Assembly: GCF_018143015.1 (NCBI RefSeq)
Contig: NC_054749.1
Coordinates: 32,544,911 to 32,608,910, forward strand
DNA length: 64,000 bases
Source of the DNA: Lytechinus variegatus
Taxonomy: Eukaryota > Echinodermata > Echinoidea > Temnopleuroida > Toxopneustidae
Direction: 5' to 3'
Numbering within the stretch: position 1 is the first letter of the stretch; each line of letters starts with the position of its first letter. Made by a program: the position numbers and the translations under genes. This document shows, piece by piece, positions 1-10,280 of this stretch. The notes beneath the pieces were generated by a model. It had not been told where the DNA came from, ran no database searches, and saw nothing but the letters and a program-made list of their open reading frames with translations.

Positions 1-652
1 ACCCCAAAATAATAAGAACAATTTGATGTTACATTTATATCAGATTAAGAAATTATATTATAAATTGGAAGCAAAGAAGACAAGTATGTTGATAGACAAT
101 AAATGAGTACCTTTCATTATCTTTTTGAAGAGAAGACTTCTGAGCAAGAAAGAGGAGGAGGAGATGCATAGAAGATGTAAAGAAGCATTCTGTGATAACA
201 GAAAAACAAAAACCAACATATCATGAGATAGTAAGTATCTGTTTTCTTCAATCAACCCCCAACCAAGTACATGTAACTGTGCATAATGGCACAACAATAA
301 AGATACTAATGAAAGGGAAAGTCCACTCTCAAGATAAGTTGCGTTAATAAAAAAAGGAGAGCATAATATTGAAGGTTCCATGAAAATCTGCTTAACAATC
401 ATTTCTAAAATTTTGTATTTCATCATGTCATAAATGGACAGTTCCTCCATACTAAAGTAATGTAATAAATATTCTCCAAAATGAGCAAGGATGGATCAGA
501 CATACCATTTCATCCTCCAGTGTATGAGGAAAAAATGAATTCAAGAAATTCATAAAAGGGGGCTGCTCGGAAAAATTAAAAACTTACAAAATATTTTAAC
601 TCTAATACATGTAAAATACGTAAAGCCCTTGGAACACCCTCCTGGTATTCCC
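1..652. other. No recognisable gene, AT-rich
   Basis: AT-rich sequence with no coding region, RNA gene or repeat that I can name. It ends in a 25-base G run. The longest open frame, on the minus strand near 58-450, has a low-complexity hydrophobic translation with no recognisable motif and is probably chance. Confidence 0.5.
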
Positions 653-677
653 GGGGGGGGGGGGGGGGGGGGGGGGG
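653..677. repeat. Poly-G tract of 25 bases
   Basis: An uninterrupted run of 25 G. It sits at the upstream edge of the first copy of a local direct duplication. Runs of nine or more G or C recur through the window, mostly at edges of repeats. Confidence 0.9.
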
Positions 678-1250
678 ATGGAGAATTCAAATCTGTTCTT
701 TAAATGGCGGACTCCCAGAACTGCTCTAGGAATAAAGATTGCTAAAAAGCAATACTCTGGAATAACAAAAATTCTGTGTTACATTGATCAATATCATTTT
801 CATTAAAAAATGCAGATAAACAATCTCTATGCTACGATGCCAGAGATCCATGAAAGAGTCACAAGAAAGATGTTTTCAGACAAGGCACGATGAGTTGAGA
901 AAATTCTATTAATGTTCCACACAGAGTGAGTCAGGTCCATCTGGACAACAAAGTTCTGCTAGATGTACTTCTTGATTACCTGCAGCGAAGATCCATTCCA
1001 CTCCTTCAGTTCGGTAATTGCTGTCATAACCATCTCAGGGGGGATGGAGAACTCAAATCTGTTCTTTAAATGGGGGACTCCCAGAACTGCTCTAGGAATA
1101 AACATTGCTAAAAAGCAATACTCTTTTCATCAACAAAATGCAGATACACAATCTCTATGCTATGATGCCAGAGATCCATGGAAAAGTTACAAGAAAGATG
1201 TTCTCAGACAAGGCACAGCACGACGGGTTGAGAAAATTGTATCAAATCTT
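678..1250 (+). repeat. Direct duplication of about 220 bp, two copies
   Basis: Two similar copies (about 678-906 and 1037-1246) share the same order of sequence: a GGATGGAGAA start, CAAATCTGTTCTTTAAATGG, CTCCCAGAACTGCTCTAGGA, and an end with GACAAGGCAC then GTTGAGAAAATT. The first copy carries an extra insert of about 30 bp. Just after the first copy lies a GTTCCACACAGAGTGA stretch that recurs at about 1421 inside the pogo transposase remnant, so the duplicated block may be part of that transposon. Confidence 0.75.
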
Positions 1251-1339
1251 CTAGACATAATAGAGATTAACATGTACAACCTGTAGGTGTACAAAAATCC
1301 TGGAAGTGATTAAATAAAAGCTACATGTAGCGGTGACCA

Positions 1340-1936
1340 CCCCCCCCCCCCCACATGAATGCTGTCAAGTTCTGTCCAAACTTTCTTTTGCACATGTTGT
1401 TTTTCAGTACTATCACACAATGTTCCACACAGAGTGACAGTAATTCTGACGGTGAGGATGCAGAAAGACAAGTTCCCCGCTGGCATCTTGGTTCGAGCAC
1501 AGACTAAAGGATGGATGAAAGAATTGTTAAAGATTGGCCTAAGTGCCTTTGGGGAAGATGTGTAACGGGTCTCACCAGCTGGTTCTAGACGGTGACGTTG
1601 ACCTCGATTCTGCAACCCCTAGATGTTTGTATCAACAAACCATTCAAAGATGCACTCCGTCGTCGCTGGACCGAGTGGATGATGGAGGGGTCCACACTTT
1701 CACCAAGACGGGCCAGCAGCACATGGATCCTCGAGTCGTTGGGAGAGGTCACCGCCGAAGAAGTGCTGCATTTCAAAACGAGTTTGATGGGCGGTGGATA
1801 TCCTGCTTGAAGACGGTGACAGCGGAGAGGATTCAGCGGGAGAAGATGGAGAAGACTAAGATGATCTGATGTATCCCGACTCTGCGGTCTTCCAGGAGAG
1901 TGAGGACGAGCATTTCTTGGGTTTTTAACCCGCACT
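1340..1936 (+). pseudogene. Pogo/Tigger-like transposase remnant (DDE_1 C-terminal half)
   Basis: Remnant of a pogo-superfamily (Tigger-like) DNA transposase, an enzyme that cuts and pastes its own element. The translation at 1420-1562 contains HRVTVILTV, then FPAGILVRAQ and KGWMKE, matching the stretch that precedes the last catalytic acid in the DDE_1 domain. A second frame from about 1592 gives TSILQPLDVCINKPFK then RRRWTEWM, the signature after the catalytic triad, followed by a typical acidic C-terminal tail. The two parts lie in different frames, and the segment between them that should carry the late catalytic Asp and the NTD-type motif is missing, so the gene is dead. The N-terminal HTH part is not seen. 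The host could have a complete relative elsewhere. Confidence 0.8.
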
Positions 1937-2033
1937 AAACGGCCCTTTTCAGGGCCACCACATAATCATGAAAGAATGATTTGTCAAATGAAATAAAAAC
2001 CCCTCCCCTACACATTTTCCACATGCAATTTCA

Positions 2034-3000
2034 TTAATGAGACACAAACATCACATCAAATTTGTTGTTTTTATTCTTGATTTTCCTGTTTTTTTTCTTG
2101 TCTTTATTTTTTGACCAGCAAAAAAAATAATAATGAGTGCATTTTGATTTTACATGTGCCAGACATGAATTTGGACAGTGTGTAATTTTTGTATGTTTTC
2201 CTGCGCAAATGGTAGTGGCATACATGTGCCAGGGTCACAGAATTTCTGTGGCAGGGCTTCGCTACACCGACGGCAATATTTGGAGTTATCTGCTGCTTTT
2301 CCTAACTCCTCATCCAATTAAGTGTTGCTTATTTAGTGTTGAAAAGCGAGGGGGGTGGAATATAGCACAAGTCAGGAAAGCGCCGATTCGGATGGGTAGT
2401 TTTTGTGGTAATGTCTTTTTTTTGTTGACAAGTCCAAAAGTCGGGGTGTGCCGTATACACGGAACTTTATGGTACTTTTTTTTCTAAATTAGATTTTTTT
2501 TTCAAGTTTAAAATGATATGTACTTGTATACATTTTTATAGATATTTCGATTTTGATTTACGTTATGTATGTTTTCATAGATGTTTTATACTTTAGTGTT
2601 AGACATACATTTTGCATCTGTTTGCCATTTTACAGTAATTTTGTTTTTAATTAGAAACATCTTTTTTTTAAAGTTTAAATTGATACGTACATGTATATAT
2701 TTCAATCTTGATTTGTGTTATGTATGTTTTCATTTGTATTTGATAGATATGTTTTATATTTTAGTGTTGGATGTACATGTAGAATATAGATGTTTCGTAT
2801 TAATGTTGTATAGATTTTGTTAGTATTTTATAAAGATCTTGATAGCAATACTCTTTGTTTTTGTTTTACAATGATGCATGTTATAGTCATGTATTGTAGA
2901 ATCAGAATATATATTATGTCTTTAATTGTTTGAAAATGTAGTGTATAAGAATGAATGTAATAAATTTTAAAATATATTTTGTTTATGATACTTATTTATA
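2034..3000. repeat. AT-rich stretch with a tandem duplication of about 170 bp
   Basis: No gene is seen. Two diverged direct copies lie at about 2507-2615 and 2670-2780. Both begin AAGTTTAAA with TGATA, continue through TTATGTATGTTTTCAT and end in TTTTAGTGTT. The rest is low-complexity T-rich DNA. Confidence 0.55.
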
Positions 3001-3505
3001 TTTTGTTTATTTTCAATATGTTTGAATATATTTAAGGGGAAAAAAAGGCAAGAGATTAAAAAATAAAGACGTAGAAGGGGAAATAAGGTATAAATGATGA
3101 AAGAACGAGAGAGTGTGGGAGCAAAGAAAGAGAAGAAAAAGGCAGAAAGTGATCTTTGAATTATACAACAAAATGAAAATATATAGAAGAAAAGTAAAAG
3201 AGTGAGGTACAATGGAAGAGAAAAACAGAATGACAAACAGTTTGAGGTGAATAAAAGATTTAAAACAAAAATGAGTAAAATAACGCGAGAGAGAGAGAGA
3301 GGGAGAAAAGAATAAATTTCATTTATTTGTAATTTTCTTTTCTCTCTCTTTCTCTCTATATCTCTTATTCTTTATATGCGTTTACTGGGTGAAAGAAGTA
3401 AAAACAAAGAGGGAACAGAAAAAATGAGGTGAAATTAAGTATAAGAACAAACAAAGAATATAATTGGAAATGAGAGGAAAAAGAAAAGAAATAGCAAAAG
3501 AAAAC
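3000..3505. other. Purine-rich low-complexity DNA
   Basis: Dominated by GAAA and GAGA runs, including a (GA)n stretch near 3290 and its pyrimidine counterpart near 3340. No gene is seen; minus-strand open frames here are F/L/S-rich translations of the purine tract. Confidence 0.6.
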
Positions 3506-3830
3506 TTTGCGCCCCCTCCTTGAGTTAAGGGTCGAATTGTCCCCCTCCTGTGAAACATGAGATTGCGCCATCATGTTTAAGGTCATTTTGTCGCCCCCTC
3601 CTTATAGGACAATTAGGGACCCCCTAAATTTAAGGTCTACTTGGCGCCTCCTAGTTCGAATATGTTTATGGTCAGTTTGGCGCCCCCTATAAGTTTAAGG
3701 CAATTTGATGCCCCCTAGGTGGAACATCAACCTGGTGACCCCATTTTTAAGGTCAGTTTGGCACCCCTCCTTATAGGACAATTTGACGCTCCCCTTGGTC
3801 AAACATCAATTTGGCCCCCCCCCCCCCGAA
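3505..3830. repeat. Degenerate GC-rich minisatellite, about 60-bp unit
   Basis: Five to six degenerate units. Each carries a variant of GCGCCCCCTCCTTATAGG, a TTTAAGGTCA stretch and a GAACATCAA-type stretch. The units differ by many substitutions, so the array is old. It ends in a poly-C run. Confidence 0.7.
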
Positions 3831-3989
3831 GAAAAGACCCAGACTGTCAAATACAAGCCTATCAAAAATAGCAACGATTACAGGTTTAATGTATCGGTAT
3901 GTACCAAGAAACGGATGACTTCCACACATAAACTAGGTCCAATTGAATTAATGATAACATACTGAATGCCTATATATCATTTCTTTCAA

Positions 3990-4768
3990 AGGAGATCAAC
4001 ATGTCAAACAGCACACTTTGCTGTTGATTGGAAAGTGTATCGATATCCAGCTTCAGGTACCAGGAAGCAGTATCGCAAAGTTCAGCACCCTAAACACACT
4101 ACATAATACCAGGTGACTAAGAGCATGTACTTGGTTCGCAGGACAGCTGATACAGACACAGAGATTCAACAGCTCAATGATGCTATGGATGTGCTAACCT
4201 TTGATCTGGGGGCCGTTTCAAAAAGTTGTTCGTAAGATAAGAGCGACTTTAAGAACAACTGGTGAACCATTCTTACGCGCTAAACCATCGCCAATGAATA
4301 TGCCATTTACCACAAGAAAGGATCACCAGTCGTTCTCAAAGTCACTCTTAACTTACGAACAGCTTTATGAAACACCACCCAGATCATCATAATGTCGAGT
4401 ACTGGAGCTGTGGATGAAGACGACATCAATGAATTGGCGATGACCCATGTTGAGGGGAAGTGGGATGAGCACACTATAGCGAAACTCCATTCAATGGTTG
4501 ATTCTGGCGCAGAAGGAAATACCATTCCTCTTAGAACGTTTCAAGGAATGTACCCTAGTCATTTTACCAAAGATGGACTCCCCAACCCTAAGTTCATACA
4601 CAATTCAAGTGCAAGGCTGTTCGCGTACAATGAGATCCCAGTTACACACTATGGGTCATTGAGCCTCCCTTGTCGTTTCAACAACTCTCCATGGCTATAA
4701 GCCACATTCTTCATCATAGACTCCAAGGAACCGGCAATGAGACCTGACATCATGGTGTAATTGATTGT
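3990..4768 (+). mobile_element. Fossil Ty3/gypsy-type pol fragment (protease region)
   Basis: A fossil piece of an LTR retrotransposon. The best-supported part, 4392-4700, translates to a retropepsin-like segment with the active-site neighbourhood VDSGAEGNTIPL, the usual pattern of metazoan Ty3/gypsy proteases. It is a short, broken remnant without visible LTRs, reverse transcriptase or integrase. A MITE (4207-4383) has inserted in it and a piggyBac-like MITE abuts its right end. The left limit is uncertain. Confidence 0.65.
4207..4383. mobile_element. MITE with TTTCATAAAGCTGTTCGTAA-type TIRs
   Basis: Short non-coding element. The left arm has GGGCCGTTTCA, then AGTTGTTCGTAAGATAAGAG; the right arm has the inverse, CTTAACTTACGAACAGCTTT then ATGAAACACC. 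A second family member lies at 14166-14327 and shares the internal stretch CAAGAAAGGATCACCAGTC. A possible half copy starts at about 36312. It is inserted in the fossil gypsy fragment. Confidence 0.8.
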
Positions 4769-5539
4769 TTAACCCTAAATCTCCCGGGGTATTTTGATTC
4801 TTGTCATTCCCGGGGGGGGGGGGGCCATTATGGCCCCCCCTTAAGATCTCGGCCGCCGATCGCGCGAGCAACGCAAAAATTTGCACACTGGTAGTGTGCG
4901 ATGTAATCTACAAGGCTGTATGGTAAAATTTTCCAAAATAATGAGATTTTATTTTATATGAATTAATTATGCTAATTTATGCATAAATCATACTTTTTGC
5001 TCTAATTCACTAAATAAAGCTCCTAGAATGCTAATTTTTGGTAAAAATTTTCTTTGTAGCATTCTTAATCGTAATTCAAAAAAACTTTGGTTTGGAAATA
5101 AATTTCTTATGTATTGTTTTATGAATTTCTTATGTATTTCTTTGTTTTTTTACTTTTTGTTTTTTATTGTTTTTTCAATGGAAATTGTTCCAGACATAAT
5201 TCTGATCATAAACAAGGCAAAATTAATTAAGTTTAATCAGTAAAAGTAGAAATAATGAAACATTTATGAATTTCGGCTAAATTTGCAATTTGCATTGGAT
5301 TTGTACATGAAATCACGTTTATGAGCAATTTTGGGTCTGACATGCACTTGCATAATGTTGCGTAATGTCGTAACCGCGTACCCGGGCGTCACAAATTTGG
5401 TCTCAAAATTTGCGCGAGACTTGAATGTAAAAAGTCAGTGAGCTGCGAGGTGAAAAAATTTCGCACAGCAGATATATCGCGAAAATTGTTGAGGGGGGGG
5501 GGGCCATTATGGCCCCCCCCCCGGGAGTATTAGGGTTAA
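4769..5539. mobile_element. PiggyBac-like MITE, copy A (TTAA flanks)
   Basis: Non-coding element of 771 bp including both TTAA flanks. It begins TTAACCCTAAATCTCCCGGG and ends CCCGGGAGTATTAGGGTTAA. TTAA target duplication followed by CCCTA termini is the pattern of the piggyBac superfamily. Just inside each end is a poly-G/C block around CCATTATGGCCCCCC. The interior is AT-rich. Related copies are at 7359-8125, 38807-39585 and about 45850-46155. No transposase is present. Confidence 0.8.
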
Positions 5540-5961
5540 TGCTTTTGCGAATTTCTCAGCGAATGCACAAGGTGAAACCCCTGGATTTAAATAAGAACCA
5601 GGTGAAACCCCAGGTTCTGAGTCATTGAACTATATTTTGTTCTTATTCATATTCAATTGTTTTACTAATAATTTCAACATTATTAATTTGATTTATCTAG
5701 AATTACTAAGATATTGCTGATTTAGAAGTTAATATGATAATTTCTCACGCTCATAAGCCCTCCTCCAGAAAGAGATAAAAAAGACTCAAGCTTGCTAGTC
5801 ATGTGACTATAAGTCATTAAGGAAATCTGGCAAACTCTACAACACGCGCACATAAACAAAAAAGTTTTCACTTATTGTGTTTACGTATTGTAGCGCAGTA
5901 TTGTTGAGAAAGTTTACTGTGTTCTTTTGGTAAAGTTTGTGATATTTGCGATAATATCAAG
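5540..5961 (+). other. Upstream flank of the THAP exon
   Basis: The first 90 bp contain a doublet of CAGGTGAAACCCC-type sequence. The last 100 bp are the likely 5' untranslated region and promoter of the THAP gene. No clear TATA box or initiator could be assigned. The ATG is preceded by ATCAAG, an acceptable start context. Confidence 0.4.
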
Positions 5962-6294
5962 ATGCCGGCGAGATGCATCATTGGAGGTTGCAGAATCACT
6001 ACAAAGGATGGGGTCAGTTTACATTTGTTTCCCACAGATGCAAATTTACGCAGATTATGGGTCTCGAAAGTAAAGTTGACCCGAGCAAATTGGAGCGCCC
6101 CCAGTGACTGGAGCGTGGTGTGCAGTAGCCACTTCGAAGATGCGGATTTTGTCGACGGATTGCGTGCTGCTTTCGGCATGAAGAGGACCCGGCGACTAAA
6201 GCCTGATGCTGTGCCTAAAATAAGGAGTGGATCATCAATACCAGTAAAGAGGAGTGGGTCTCGAACAGCAGAGGACAAACAAAAGAAAATGAGG
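5962..6294 (+). CDS. THAP zinc-finger protein, first exon (partial)
   Basis: Encodes a THAP domain, a C2CH zinc-dependent DNA-binding module found in host transcription factors and in P-element-type transposases. From the ATG, Cys5 and Cys10 form the first zinc pair, Cys54 and His57 (VVCSSHF) the second, with the invariant Trp33, Phe58 and Pro81; an AVPKI stretch at 84-88 matches the AVPTIF box. Residues 91-111 are basic and Ser-rich. Translation is open past 6294, but an ATGAGG then GTGAGC junction is a good splice donor, so I end the exon there. No downstream exon is recognisable in the next 4 kb before the minus-strand gene, so the gene may be a fragment, a long-intron gene, or a captured transposase exon. 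The domain is intact. Confidence 0.8.
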
Positions 6295-6649
6295 GTGAGC
6301 ATATCTCTTAGACTGGATTTGCTGATTTTGTGAATTTATCTTTCATTGCTATTGTGGTCAGTCAGTCGGTTCAAGTTCAATGACGATGAGGTCACACTAA
6401 CACAGAATAGACTGAACATCCCCCCCCCAAAAAAAAATGAAATTGACACGATCCTCACACTTTCCTCAAGTGTCCAGGCTCCACATTGGAAACAGATATT
6501 TGCTACATATTTCTAAATTTCTATCATGATTTAGAAATCTAGGTAGACCCGTTGTGAGTTGTATTCTAGAATATAGTGCTGTGTAGGGGTACGGTAGGCT
6601 TAATGATAGGTCTGTAAAAGTTTTCTTTTATGCAAACCTTTTTTTAACT

Positions 6650-6860
6650 GGTATGGTGGCTCAGTGGTAGAGTGCCCGCCTCATGAATAGGAGGCTGTAG
6701 GTTCTATCCCTGACCGAATCATAGGACCTCCTGCCTTCTTCTTGCTAGGCACTCAGCATTGAGATTGGAGGAGGTTTTTTTATCACTGGCCATCACTTTA
6801 TATCTAGTGCTATCCTATGTATTGTCTGGCAACTTTTCATACTTGTTTGAAATACTCTTG
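6650..6860 (+). mobile_element. tRNA-derived SINE
   Basis: The first 70 bp resemble a tRNA: an A box in GGTGGCTCAGTGGTAGAGTG and a B box in GTAGGTTCTATCCCTGACC, spaced as in RNA polymerase III promoters. The body after it (ATAGGACCTCCTGCCTTCTT) is not tRNA. Too degenerate in the stems to be a working tRNA gene. Confidence 0.75.
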
Positions 6861-7358
6861 TTATTAATTTGTTTCAAGATTGATTACTGATTACCTTAAC
6901 CTAACAGAAAATAGTTATTGACCAAGGGTTATTGACAAAATTATCAAGTATGAGAAATTTCACTTGACTTTAAAGTAAAGTCAAAGAAATAATTACAGAT
7001 GGGTAAGTTAAAGCAAGACTGTAAAGTATTTTCAAAAATAGATTTGTGATAACAGTTTGAAATTATGAATTATAACTATTTAAAGACAGCCATATTCATA
7101 GTCTCCCTGACATGTTTTGACTAGAAGAAAATGCCTAAATGGACAGACGCACTGTCCTATACTAATACACATGGAGTTTTTTTTTATCCCCAAAAGACCC
7201 CTCAAATTTTAACTTTAATTTGTTAGTGCATCAAAAGTAAACGATTTTAAGCAAAATCGTTTGGAGGTTGACAATATCTACAAAAAAAACCCCAGAAAGC
7301 TTAAAAAATAGTCATGGGTGGAACATGGCACCCTCAAAAAACACTTTATAGTATTGCT

Positions 7359-8125
7359 TTAACCCTATCTAGGCCGGGGGGGGGGGCCTCAGAGCCCCCC
7401 CTCAACGAATCGCGCGATATTTTCGCGGCGCAAAATTTTTTGACCGCGCCGCTCGCTGACTTTTTACTTTCAAGTCTTGCGCAACTTTTGAGACCAATTT
7501 TGCATCACCCGGGTACGTGGTTCCGAAATTACGCAACATTATGTAAGTGCATGTCAGACCAAAAATTGCTCAAAAACGTGATTTCGTGTACAAAGTCAAT
7601 GCAAATTGTGTTTTCAACCAAAATTCATAAATGCATGATTATTTTTAGTTTTGCTGGTCTAAATGTATTTATTTTATGCTTTTTATGATCACAGAAGAGT
7701 CCCCAACAAATTTCATTGAAAAAACAATGAAAAACAAAAGGTCAAAAAACAAAGAAATACATAAGAAATTGCAAAAAACAATACATAAGAAAATGATTTG
7801 ATATCGCAATTTTTTTCATGTACACTTGCTAAGAACACCACAAAGAGTTTCTATACCAAAAATTAGTACATTTGGAGCTTTATTTAGGGAGTTAGAGGAA
7901 AAAGAATGATTTCGCATACTAATTACGCATAAATTAGCATAATCACTTAATAGCAATTCGCATGAAAAAAATTACTATGCAATCTTGTAGATTATGTCCC
8001 AGGCAACCCGCGTGCCAATTTTCGGCGCGATCGCGCGGTCGACGGCCGAGATCTTAAGGGGGGGCCTGGGAGGCCCCCCCCCCGCCATATGAACTCCCAA
8101 AATACCCCGGCCTAGATAGGGTTAA
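7359..8125. mobile_element. PiggyBac-like MITE, copy B (TTAA flanks)
   Basis: Element of 767 bp. It begins TTAACCCTATCTAGGCCGGG and ends CCCGGCCTAGATAGGGTTAA, perfect inverse ends over 20 bases except for the G-run length. Interior sequence near 7440-7560 (GACTTTTTACTTTCAAGTCT, then ATTACGCAACATTATGTAAG) is shared with copies A and C, partly in inverted orientation. The termini differ from copies A and C (TCTAGGCC versus ATCTCCC), so there are at least two subfamilies; copy D shares the B-type end. Confidence 0.82.
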
Positions 8126-9034
8126 GTGGACTTGGTAATCTTTATTGTCCAGTTGTCCCAGCATATTGTGTTCTAATCAAGACTCCTCTCAAGAAATGCA
8201 AGATAATCTGTAGAGTTAAGGGTCATAAGATATTTTATATTCAAGACAAGTATCTAAGTTAGAAGCCTGGGAAATAGACTGTCTGGGAAAATGTCCAATG
8301 TTTTTGACAGAATTATTGCAGCCCAATGTCACACTTAGAAAAAAGCAAGTGCCCATTTCAGTGAGCATTTTTCCTGAAGAGTTCTCCACTTAGATGCATT
8401 GCTTTTTCTTCGTTATAGTGGACCTTTTTCCCAACTTTTTACCATACAGCGTTGTACACTTTGTACTTTTTTAGCCAAAATGACCCTTAAGTATGGGCAT
8501 GACTTTTGAGCCTTCGGCCGCACACCCCAGTCCAAACCAAATCTAAGTACTACCCCTCCCCCCGGCGCAGATTGATTTTCAGCTCAAGTTATCGTCCTAG
8601 ATATCTCCCGTCGCATATCAAAAGCATGCTACTGACTTGGATAAGATCAAACTCCTGTTCATCAATGAAGAAGTTGGTCTCGTTACTGGTAGTGCCAAAC
8701 CAGAGGCCTCCCTGATAAAGAACCACAGGAGAGGAGGGAAGAAAAGGCCTTTTCTGATTGTTCCCTACTAAAATAAATGGTTCTAGGCACTATTTATTGG
8801 TGGGGATGAACAAGCAGAAGGAAGGATCTTCAATGCATCATTGAACTGCGAGGTTAATGAGCTAGAGGATAGGTATCAAAAGCTTTATTCCTCTGATCTT
8901 GGTGGCCAAACGGCACGTCCAACACAAAATCTTCCATGAGCCAAACCAGTGACATAATCTATCAACCAATATTATTAGGTACGAAGAAGGAAGAAGAAAT
9001 AGAAGTCAACAGCTGCCAACTCACTGGTAATAAT
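8126..9034. other. No recognisable gene
   Basis: Unassigned sequence. Around 8560-8960 the plus strand carries coding-like but broken open stretches without a motif I recognise; it could be an old retroelement fragment, but I cannot support a family. Confidence 0.4.
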
Positions 9035-9240
9035 ACAAAATAATAATAATGGCATATTTACCCAGGGTAGCCACCTCAGTTCCGAAAACTGTTCTCCCAG
9101 TGGGCCCTGCTATTATCATTACCCTGGCTTTAGCACAGCTACCTTTGTCAGGTGCTCAAGCACCTGATCTCAGGGTCCTGGATCAGCCCGGAACTCAGAG
9201 CCACTGCACAACACCGCTGCTGCAGCCCCTATAGAAGCCT
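9035..9240. repeat. Dispersed SINE-like fragment with TAA repeat start
   Basis: Begins with an ATAATAATAATGG stretch, then CATATTTACCCAGGGTAGCC and TGTCAGGTGCTCAAGCACCT. Partial relatives lie at 60100-60170 (TTTACCCAGGGAAGCCACTT) and 63306-63439 (TTGTCAGGTGCTCAAGGCGC), so this is a dispersed repeat family. The T/A-rich end suggests a retroposed origin. Confidence 0.55.
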
Positions 9241-10280
9241 GGCCTCGCTAGGTTCATGCTAGGCCCTAATGCACTTTCATACCCTGAGATGTCAGCAAAA
9301 CAATTCAACCTAAATTTTTATCAGAATCAATTCCAAAGCAACAATCTTAACCTGAGTTCTAACCTCAATGAGCATCAGGAACAGCTTTATTTCGGCTTTG
9401 ATCTTGATTTCGTTTTAATTCTCAGATTTAGGGTCTCGGTCTGCCATACATTCTTTTGGATATGTGCAGAAATTAGCGATTACAAGCGGTAAACACAAAG
9501 TGAAATCAACAGTGTTGCTGCCCACTACATTCATTTGGCGAAACTCGACAACGAATTTGAATAAGATGTCCCGATCGAAGCCAAAATAAAGTCGTTTTTG
9601 TTGCTCTATGGGGCTGAAATTCATGTTAAGGATCAATTTAGTTAGATTATCTGGGAGTAAGTATGAACTCAGTTCACACATGGAGGTAAATAGTTACAAT
9701 ATCTCGCTGTTTTTTCAGTATTTTTCCAAGACTTATTACAGCTTTCGATCTCTGCTGCTTTAGCTCTCAACCCGGACTGGCTTGACCCGGCAGAAATCCC
9801 CCCAACTCGCTGGGTTCCAAGTTCCAGCCCAGCCTGGCTCCCAGCATCAAGAAAGCTGGTGTTAGATTTTCATCAGTACAAGTCTTGGCCATGCCCTTGC
9901 ATGTAAATTGCACATATGCCTTAACACAAAGACTTTCCATTTGATCAACAACACATGCATATTTTTCTGAGTTCATCATCAATAGAACATCTCTGTAAAT
10001 AATTCAAAAATATTTTCCATTAAATGATATATCAGAATTACATCTATGACAGTAAATATGGCCTGAACACTTTGTAAATGTAAACATTCATTTGTTATTT
10101 TATACCACTCAGAACTTCCGTAACAAAGATTACTTGATGCTCCTGGTAGTCTTCTGAACTTCTTCCAGGTGATCTGCAGAATGACGTTGCTTCATCTATC
10201 AGTTCAGTCTTGGACATGGCCTTAGCTGGATAGGTGTGTGACGGGTGTGTGTCAGGTTAGGTGTGTGACTCCTAGCGATG
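9241..10280. other. 3' flank of PM20D2-like copy 1
   Basis: No further exon is visible. It probably contains the 3' untranslated region of the minus-strand gene that ends at 10281. A possible AATAAA signal (TTTATT on the plus strand) lies near 9388, about 0.9 kb after the stop; this is only a candidate. Confidence 0.35.

Noticed and set aside
653-1250. CRISPR-like or short regularly spaced repeats
   Set aside because: Only two long direct copies, eukaryotic context, no spacers.
6650-6720. tRNA gene
   Set aside because: A and B boxes are present but stems do not pair well and the sequence continues into a SINE body.
8506-8960. Possible retroelement coding fragment
   Set aside because: Coding-like texture but no motif that supports any family.
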